64,000 nt of DNA, taken from contig CP136062.1 in assembly GCA_032622095.1 (NCBI GenBank), forward strand, positions 136,624,960 through 136,688,959. The letters run 5' to 3'. The translations under genes were made by a program, and so were the position numbers. Position 1 is the stretch's first letter. Every line of letters starts with the position of its first letter. Positions 59,801 through 64,000 of the stretch are shown here, piece after piece. The notes below the pieces were generated by a model. That model was not told the origin of the DNA. It searched no databases and saw nothing but the letters and a program-made list of their open reading frames with translations. Origin of the DNA: Siphonodentalium dalli (lineage: Eukaryota; Mollusca; Scaphopoda; Gadilida; Siphonodentaliidae).

Positions 59801-62800
59801 ATTTATATAAAAAAATTAATTTTTTGCTACCAATTTTGATATAAAATTTATGAAAATAATCTGAATTGAGTATTTTGTGTATTGCTATGTGTGTTTGAAC
59901 ACCCTGACAGAATGTTTCACTTTACTTTAAAGAACATATGTCACTTTAAAGGGACATAAAGCCTTCATAGTTGGTAATTCGAGAAATCACAAAAGTCTGT
60001 AAATCCGTCATTGCCATGACGAGTGTGGGAAAATGGATTGACTTTGTTCTTATTTCGACTATAAATAATTATTTCGCATGTTGAAACCACTGCTATGAAA
60101 CCGTTAATGTTACAGTGATTTGTCAACAAACATAACTGAATATGTCGGTTATTAAAATAAATTACTCGAAATCTATTCAGAATTTTTTTGCACTGCTTTG
60201 TTTGGTCATTTCCAATGTTTACCTTTAGGTTATACATGTACGTGTAATTTTACTTTCGAATTGTATTGGACTAGTTGGACTTTAATTGTTAAGGTATCTG
60301 TAACAGTAATGTTTATATAACAATGGTTTCAGCATCCGATAGCTCATTATTGGGAAATTATTAATAATTAAAATAAAAACAAACTTGTTACAGTTTTACA
60401 TGTACTTGTGGATAACAGTTGTTTTACCGACACTCATGACTTTTCACATGTACCCACTGTTAACGTCTCACATCCCTTTAAAATTATGTCATATAGCACA
60501 AACAGACAAAATGTAGATATCATTTGAATCAATAAGCTATTATAGATTGAGCATGTTACTTTTGCAAGGAGATATCCATTCACCATTCATAAGTTTTTTT
60601 TAAATACCATTGTTTCTGATGCCTCTATCTGAGTAGCAATGACAAGAGTTTATAGTAGGACATTGAATCATTTAATATGGAAAATTTTAAAAGTAACTGA
60701 AAAATGTATGTTATTTATGTCACTGCAAATTCTTCCAGCAATGCAGTCAATATAATTTTGTCCAACTTTGACAACGTACCATATGTATGTGACATCCTAT
60801 GAGATCTATTCTGTTGTTGAGAATACAATGTTGGCTTTATTTTGCATAGGATTTGTATGGGATAATAATGTTTATTACTAATAATGTAGATACACTTAAG
60901 ATTTCAACCCCCAAACACAACTAATTCTAGGTGTTATAATTAAGCTTGCAGAGATTAAAAAAATTTAATTTATAGACTATTACTGAGTGCGATTGTTTTG
61001 AGTCTAAAAGAGCTTAGCCCATAAATATCAATTACTATAATTAGATCTATATAACTCAATACTATTTTTTTTGCAGACCTCACTCAAAAGATGATCTCCG
61101 AGCTTACCTAGTCCTGTTGCAGGTAGTATATTTATCCCACAGGGTTAAAATAAAGACAAACAATGGAATGCGGTTTTAGCTACCTGTTTAGCAAAACATA
61201 ATTACAGGAAGCCGATACATGAATAATAATAAAAACAATTAACAATTTTTGAGGCGCAATAACCGCCGCCATCAAAAACAAACCCCGAAAGGTGGGGGGG
61301 GGGGGGGCAAAGACATCAACCCTGTGTGCTCTCCAACAACCACGAAAAATGGGAGGGAGGGAGGGTTTTCAAAAATTGGTGACCGTCTTCTTCGATCGAT
61401 AAGTTGGAAAGAAAGTTGACACCGACCGCGCCGCTCACCCCTACGTGTAAAAATATAGTTCTCCCCATTCCTGCTCAAGAGTTATCCCAATCGCTTCGTG
61501 GCCTAATTAACATTTTTCCCAAACTCTCACGATTCATGATTATGTTGTCAATTTGTCCAAATACTTTGTCGCTTTATTTTATTTTGCTTACTTCTTTGGA
61601 ATTCCATGCGGTATGGCGTATTGGTAGCGTAGTGATCTATCGGTGAAATATTTCGCTACCGAACATGTTTGCGTTTCTAAAAGTTTCTGGTTTAAATCTC
61701 CGCATCTGTTTAACCCTTTGGGATAAATTACGTCGCTCTTATACGACTATGTTTTAACTCTTTCTTTGTCAAATACTTGTTGATGAGTTGTTCTCTTAGG
61801 AAATTATCGCATAACAAGCTGTTGTGTTGAACTTATTACCTGAACATTTCACACCAATAAATAGGATTCAGTCTGTACATACATTAGCTGTTGTCTGCTT
61901 AAGGCCCTTCCACACGAGGTTGCCGCATGTTTTTCTGTGGCAATTGCGTTTTCTGCAACGATGGCGTTTTCTGCGGTTACTCATATGTTATTCGCGAATT
62001 TTTTATTCAAATGACTGAATGGTGAAGCGATGCACAATCATGTGTGCTTCCAGTGTGTTTGTTCTATACCGTCACTGCAAACAGCGGAATTTACCGAACA
62101 ACCGCAGAAACAAATGGGCGGCACCGCACCGCCAGATTAGGACACTGATGTAATCCTGGGGCAGCGTTTTCTGCGATGTCTGCATCGCACACCGTGTGCA
62201 AGCACCCATTGCCTACAGTGTGTTCTAAGTTGGCGTATCAAGTGATTCGTGTGACATGCCGCACCGCAAATGCCATGTTTGTATACATATATTTCCTAAA
62301 CATCCAGATGAATATTAGACCAGTAATGTATATGCTTTTATAAGTTTTTAGGGTTAGTTTGGCGAATCTATTTAGTAAAAAAAGAAAGAGTTAAAGATGT
62401 TCTCAAGGTTCCAGGTTAATTTTAACAAAACCTGTTTTACTTTTTGTGTAGATTCTAGTGTATACAATACAATACAGTTATCTGATTGTTTTCAAATTAT
62501 GTATGTGGATTAGCCACATGAAAATTCAAGTCAATTTCGAATTTGGATTCGGTCTGCCTATTTTTGCTGGAGTAAATGGTCTTTGTCAACTCAGAATTTG
62601 CTGAATATTTTAATTTCTGGTTGATAACATTAGTTTTTGTTTTTGTTATCTGATTGTTTTCAAATTTGGTATATGGATTACTCATTTGAATATAGAGGTT
62701 AAGTTCGAATTTGAGTTCCGTCCACCTATTTTTACCAGAGTTTTGGTCCTTTTTTACTTATAATTTGATGATTATTTTGGTTTCCAGATGATAGCTTTAG

Positions 62801-63466
62801 TTATATTGTTATCTGATTGTTTTAAAATTTGGTATATGTTTTACTCATATGAAAATACAGATTTAGATTCGGTCCACTCATTTTAACTGCATTTATGCTC
62901 CTTGTCTACTTATAATTTGAGAATCTGGGCCCAGTTCGAATTGTGGATACGTCCGATGAATTTTGCATGACTTATAATTTGAGAATACATCAGATGAATT
63001 TTGCGTCAGTCATTGCGTGACTCAGAAATAGTTAACATAGACTGTTGGAAGCAAAGTTTCTAAAATAGCCACTGATCAAATAAAGCGACCTTATTCAGGG
63101 GACATGTGACCTAGTAGCCTTTTATTTATATTTAAGTTTATTTTCTTCAGTGAAGATGACTAAAGCAAGGCAGAAAAGAACATTTTAAGAGATCATTAAG
63201 ATGATCCTAATTTACTGGTAACAGCATGATTGGGATTATAAATGTATAGGCTGCCAATAAATATCAATGAATATGACTACCTGATGGGCCTTGTTGGTGA
63301 TGTATCTGTATTATAAAATAGATGTACATACTACCAATAATTTTATTTCTTTTCAGAATCCATTATTTACTAAAACACAGAATTTTGTTGTGTTTGCTCA
63401 CTTGCTTCGACAGATAGCAGCCCTGGGTGAAGTGGATCACCATTTGCTCGTGCACTGGCTGAAAAG
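38646..63466 (+). CDS. HECTD2: HECTD2-like HECT E3 ubiquitin ligase (7 exons, C-terminal HECT domain beyond window)
   Basis: CDS join: 38646-38846, 42448-42752, 44736-44838, 46386-46475, 46919-46980, 61077-61122, 63357-63466 (917 nt, 305 residues plus 2 bases). All introns are GT-AG and phases fit. The start is the ATG at 38646 (AAAAATGG, good Kozak context), with an in-frame stop upstream at 38607. Residues 15-36 form a CxxC-x14-CxxC zinc ribbon, followed by a low-complexity acidic/Ser-rich region. Then come FYVTTFDSF..INAAFK, IDDSGL, VKKAVLKAIINSLL, DDLRAYLVLLQNP and FAHLLRQIAALGEVDHH, colinear with the region before the HECT domain of HECTD2. HECT ligases form a ubiquitin thioester on a C-terminal cysteine, which is not in this window. 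A paralogous HECT ligase is possible, but the motif order fits HECTD2 best. Confidence 0.9.
39108..39113 (+). promoter_or_regulatory. AATAAA polyadenylation signal in HECTD2 intron 1
   Basis: Canonical hexamer 232 bp after the stop codon of the unspliced exon-1 reading frame, followed by a T-rich stretch. It could end a short zinc-ribbon-only transcript. It could also be chance in AT-rich DNA. Confidence 0.35.
39214..39484. mobile_element. TIR element of the GGGAGAAGTG family
   Basis: GGGACCAGCCTAGATACCAA ... AACCTCTAGGCTGGTCCC are inverted ends. The interior is rich in CACTTCTCCCTAA and its complement. Flanks TTTTCTGGGACA and TTTTCTGATACA match at 10 of 12 positions, an unusually long target duplication. 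Confidence 0.7.
39787..39975. mobile_element. piggyBac-like MITE fragment, reverse orientation
   Basis: AAGAGAATGCACTGTCTTTA ... TTCGCAAAATTTCAGGAAGT, CATTCATGGAAGGG then TTAA 39976-39979. Left end truncated. Confidence 0.65.
40018..40755 (+). mobile_element. Family E element with 11-bp TIRs (738 bp)
   Basis: TGTCCCCCGAA...TTCGGGGGACA ends; the left end folds further as GTCCCCCGAAAAATAATAAT...CGGGGGAC. Three to four monomers with GGATGATAACTTTAGT, AGGTCAAGTTCGAA and GAGAGTTATGGACC. The best-bounded copy of this family in the window. In HECTD2 intron 1. Confidence 0.75.
40995..41122. repeat. Hairpin-forming inverted repeat
   Basis: AATAGGCACAATGAGTTGTC, ATAGTGTGTAATTGAC and the inverted GTCAATTACATATTATGACA, AAGTGCCCATT, with an inner TTGGATATCTGAGATATCCAA palindrome. 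Confidence 0.7.
41975..42420. mobile_element. hAT-like MITE, full form (446 bp), adjacent to HECTD2 exon 2
   Basis: CAGGTCTGGAAATAGTGTGC ... CACACTATTTCTAGGCTTG with both palindromes and the internal segment (TTTGCAGAAGATAAAATACA, ACTTCAACTGGGGAGCTTCA). Flanked by TACATATA / TACATGTA (7 of 8). Its right end is 27 bp before exon 2. Confidence 0.88.
42448..42752 (+). CDS. HECTD2: HECTD2 exon 2
   Basis: Acceptor caatcttttcag, donor ttacg|gtaagt. It encodes 101 residues plus 2 bases: TGHTISKFFNHFKPAKRKN, a Ser/Asn/Asp-rich disordered stretch (SDDDDKEN) and VVYPVRTSNATTLR. The start resembles the ISTFSSFISAVSPKK segment of vertebrate HECTD2. A hAT-like MITE ends 27 bp before the exon. Confidence 0.85.
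42753..44735. other. HECTD2 intron 2
   Basis: AT-rich. The segment near 43690-43810 (TACATTC...CTTACTTATCAG, AGTACATAATATGTCTTTAA) recurs at 45090-45210 in intron 3. Minus-strand frames 43880-44083 and 44076-44345 look fairly protein-like but match nothing I recognise. Confidence 0.4.
44736..44838 (+). CDS. HECTD2: HECTD2 exon 3
   Basis: Acceptor cttgacattgcag, donor ttcaag|gtaata. It encodes RYHNDAKQSSKWNMMLDFYV and TTFDSFLEINAAFK, a strong match to the DFYLTTFDSFPELNAAFK segment of HECTD2. Confidence 0.94.
45960..46340. repeat. Dispersed repeat shared with 7790-8175
   Basis: CTGTAGACCATGGGAAGAAA followed by ATCTAGAG, GATGATTAAAATGAAGAGA and the ATACCAGGAAAATA...TATTATTAGGTGTTA end. In HECTD2 intron 3, ending about 40 bp before exon 4. 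Confidence 0.6.
46386..46475 (+). CDS. HECTD2: HECTD2 exon 4
   Basis: Acceptor attcttgcag, donor gattgt|gtaagt. 30 codons: KDPNNEYNNIDDSGLQHEF, then VEVVYEILTDC, matching the family's NTIEDSGI...FVNAVYDTLL. Confidence 0.93.
46755..46884 (-). repeat. GGTTATCACCACCATGTG repeat, inverted relative to 23454
   Basis: On the minus strand: GGTTATCACCACCATGTGGA, TTTCCAAGATCTGTAGTC, GTAACGAGACTTGAG. Ends 34 bp before HECTD2 exon 5. Confidence 0.6.
46919..46980 (+). CDS. HECTD2: HECTD2 exon 5
   Basis: Acceptor gtattttgaag, donor aaaag|gtatgt. It encodes PNEVKKAVLKAIINSLLKDK plus AG of an Arg codon, matching QDVQKTVLKGIINSLL of the family. Confidence 0.92.
47468..47723. mobile_element. piggyBac-like MITE in duplication unit 1
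   Basis: TTAA (47464-47467) CTCTTCCATGACTGGAGC ... GCTCCCATCATGTAAGGG TTAA (47724-47727). Internal palindromes as in the family. Confidence 0.85.
47961..48208. mobile_element. piggyBac-like MITE in duplication unit 2
   Basis: TTAA (47957-47960) CCCTTCCATGACTGGAAC ... AGCTCCTGGCATAAAAGGG TTAA (48209-48212). Confidence 0.85.
48497..49060 (+). repeat. Tandem-monomer repeat (E/F-like)
   Basis: ATTCTCCCCCTAAATTTTCG start, CCATCCATGCGTCCATCTGT, then three monomers with GATAACTTGAG, TTCTTGATATTTGG, TGTCCGATnAAnTTTG and GAGTTATGCCC. Confidence 0.6.
49061..51032. other. HECTD2 intron 5, left part, no gene recognised
   Basis: AT-rich. A minus-strand frame at 49989-50183 (TSLKGRPFTEIWEEYQSEHG) looks protein-like but is unrecognised and has no supporting splice context. 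Confidence 0.35.
51037..51628. mobile_element. TTAA-flanked TIR element (AGGGGTACTGTAC ends)
   Basis: TTAA (51033-51036) AGGGGTACTGTACGCC ... GGGTACAGTACCCCT TTAA (51629-51632). TIR of 13 perfect bases. 592 bp, non-coding interior. Confidence 0.75.
52742..53300 (+). mobile_element. Molluscan-type TTTTTAGCTCACCTGAGAC tandem repeat element
   Basis: Starts TTTTTAGCTCACCTGAGACG with the hairpin GAGACGAAGTCTC, then (CCGT)n, TCAACAATTCTTTGAACATC and three monomers of about 180 bp with GGGTTCATATTTGGTGTGGA, AGATTTGTTCAAATGAGGTC and AGGGCCATAACTC. Family recalled as abundant in mollusc genomes. It sits inside the left arm of the large inverted repeat. Confidence 0.7.
53752..54191. mobile_element. 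hAT-like MITE, full form, 5' end decayed
   Basis: CAGGACTAATGTCATTTGCA start (TIR partly deleted), both palindromes, internal TTTGCAGAAGATAAATTCAT, right TIR CACACTATTTCAAGGCTTG. Flanks ATTGTTCA / ATTGTATA are a weak duplication. Confidence 0.82.
54245..54412. mobile_element. hAT-like MITE fragment
   Basis: Right half of a left palindrome plus the start of the internal segment (GCGGGCTAGCATCACCAAAT, CTTCTGGGAAGTATCTACAG, CCCTTCTAGGAAGTTTCTAT), broken at both ends. Confidence 0.75.
54966..57850. other. Centre of the large inverted repeat
   Basis: Includes a small GTCGACTTCAnATGG tandem motif (55995-56055) and an inverted family C fragment at 56855-57050 (CCAAGATGGCTGCTGGCGGC). No gene recognised. 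Confidence 0.4.
56855..57050 (-). repeat. Family C unit, inverted
   Basis: GGTACGACCTGTAGCCCGTG, AAATCCAAGATGGCTGCTGG and GACTCGTTCCCATCTATATG are the reverse complement of the array units at 21640-22020. Confidence 0.75.
58860..59000. repeat. Poly-A / TTTAA-rich low-complexity tract
   Basis: Several A11-A14 runs separated by TTTAATT. Confidence 0.85.
59201..59512 (+). mobile_element. tRNA-derived SINE, intact, with Meta-like central domain
   Basis: tRNA-like head GGGCCTCTGTGGCTCAATCG with A box (TGGCTCAATCGG) and B box (GGGTTCAAATCC, about 59269-59280). The central domain GCCAGTTACTTGCCGATGGC, CGGTGGTTT, TTTCCTCCACC resembles the molluscan 'Meta' SINE core. Tail (AATC)n. Perfect 14-bp target duplication TCTTCTTAGTGATG at 59187-59200 and 59513-59526. 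The duplication and tail imply LINE-mediated insertion. The partner LINE is not in the window. Confidence 0.9.
59950..60477. mobile_element. TTAA-flanked TIR-like element (AGGGAC ends)
   Basis: TTAA AGGGACATAAAGCC ... CTCACATCCCT TTAA; weak short inverted ends. A related start, TTAAAGGGACATAAGGCATT, lies at 58711. Confidence 0.45.
60480..61076. other. HECTD2 intron 5, final segment
   Basis: AT-rich; no feature recognised apart from the polypyrimidine tract before exon 6. Confidence 0.5.
61077..61122 (+). CDS. HECTD2: HECTD2 exon 6 (46 nt)
   Basis: Acceptor tttttttgcag, donor ttgcag|gtagta. A completes AGA (Arg), then PHSKDDLRAYLVLLQ, matching PRTKDDLRAYFILLQ. It lies 14.1 kb from exon 5. 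The family protein is contiguous across this junction, so no exon is missing between them. Confidence 0.92.
61293..61306. repeat. Poly-G run
   Basis: About 14 consecutive G in HECTD2 intron 6. Confidence 0.9.
61605..61705 (+). other. tRNA-like remnant (degenerate SINE head?)
   Basis: GGTATGGCGTATTGGTAGCG and, about 70 bp on, GGTTTAAATCTCCGC resemble the A and B boxes of a tRNA promoter. No proper cloverleaf can be drawn by eye, so not called a tRNA gene. Confidence 0.25.
62470..63120 (+). repeat. Family E copy, 5'-truncated
   Basis: Three monomers (ATCTGATTGTTTTCAAATTT, GGTTAAGTTCGAATTTGAGT, CCAGAGTTTTGGTCC), ending TTATTCAGGGGACATGTGAC like the copy at 6943-7753. In HECTD2 intron 6. Confidence 0.65.
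63357..63466 (+). CDS. HECTD2: HECTD2 exon 7
   Basis: Acceptor tttcttttcag, donor gaaaag|gtagag. It encodes NPLFTKTQNFVVFAHLLRQ, then IAALGEVDHHLLVHWLK plus AG, matching the YVIYAHLLRQIATLVEADHHFLVHWFKK segment. Further exons, including the HECT domain, must lie beyond 64000. Confidence 0.95.
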
Positions 63467-63884
63467 GTAGAGATATCTGGTCAGGCCGGTCCATCGAAAA
63501 GCCGAACACAACCAATCACAACCGATCACAAGTACAATAAGAGGAAATACACAAATAAAGTTCATAGGCATATGCAGTTATGTTTAGACTAGTCTCTTGT
63601 GTAGTTTGGGTGACTAATAAGATCTTTAATGCACATTTTATATAACGTGGTTTATTATAAGTAACAATTGATATCAGGTAGATTGGCAGTCATCGTGTTG
63701 TCATTCTCGCTACATCGTCTTCATCTATGACATCGTCTTCGGACACTGCCCGTATACCTACAGTTTTTCAATGTCTCAAAAATTGTGGTGGGTCTAAACA
63801 AAGATAAGGCCATTGAAAAAATATTTGTAAAAAAATTGGGCATGATCCTAATAGCTGACTAGAGTTAAAACTCGGCTCTCTACA

Positions 63885-64000
63885 GTATTTTGTTATCTGG
63901 ATGATAACTCAAGTTATGTTTATCCGATAGCTTTCAAATTCAGTATGTGGATAATAAATCACATGAAAATAAAGGTCAGTTCAGTCTGACCATTTCATGA
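63885..64000 (+). repeat. Family E monomer at window edge
   Basis: ATCTGGATGATAACTCAAGT, TATCCGATAGCTTTCAAATT and GAAAATAAAGGTCAGTTC. Continues beyond the window. Confidence 0.55.

Noticed and set aside
61605-61705. tRNA gene
   Set aside because: Box-like motifs only; acceptor stem and anticodon arm cannot be paired.

Overview
This is an animal nuclear-genome window: AT-rich, intron-rich and full of repeats, with no prokaryotic features. It is most likely from a mollusc, probably a bivalve. That is an inference from three things: an intact tRNA-derived SINE whose core resembles the 'Meta' domain of molluscan SINEs; the 'TTTTTAGCTCACCTGAGAC' repeat common in bivalve and gastropod genomes; and many tandem 'CCGTCCGTCCGT...GTTATGGCCCTTTTT' repeats.

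Two protein-coding genes can be assembled exon by exon, both on the + strand. Every splice site is GT-AG and every junction is phase-consistent. (1) NELFA, the A subunit of the negative elongation factor complex that holds RNA polymerase II in promoter-proximal pause. Ten exons between 4064 and 29103 encode 515 residues up to the stop codon. The first roughly 70 residues are not in the window and presumably lie upstream. (2) HECTD2, a HECT-type E3 ubiquitin ligase. Seven exons between 38646 and 63466 encode the N-terminal 305 residues. The catalytic HECT domain lies beyond the right edge. Its first exon encodes a CxxC-x14-CxxC zinc ribbon that I do not associate with the vertebrate protein. 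A short promoter region with RFX, CRE-like and ETS-like sites precedes it.

Nearly everything else is transposon-derived and mostly non-autonomous; I found no intact transposase or reverse transcriptase. Layout: 1-2.8 kb, terminal-inverted-repeat (TIR) elements upstream of NELFA; 4.2-29 kb, NELFA introns holding a hAT-like MITE family with 8-bp target duplications and palindromic ends, piggyBac-like MITEs in TTAA sites, a 3.6-kb TA-flanked element, an 18/15-bp minisatellite, a 174-bp tandem repeat and Helitron-like elements; 29.1-38.6 kb, an intergenic spacer with palindromic elements and further tandem repeats; 38.6-64 kb, HECTD2 introns. The 14-kb fifth intron of HECTD2 contains a tandem segmental duplication carrying piggyBac-like MITEs, a dispersed inverted repeat about 5.5 kb across, and the SINE.

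The two genes act in different processes (transcription pausing and ubiquitination), and the window shows no functional link beyond same-strand adjacency. I did not find a clear new biological system. The most useful leads are the zinc-ribbon first exon of HECTD2 with a possible intronic-polyadenylation short form, a MITE 27 bp from a HECTD2 splice acceptor, and several transposon families whose boundaries and target duplications can be read directly.
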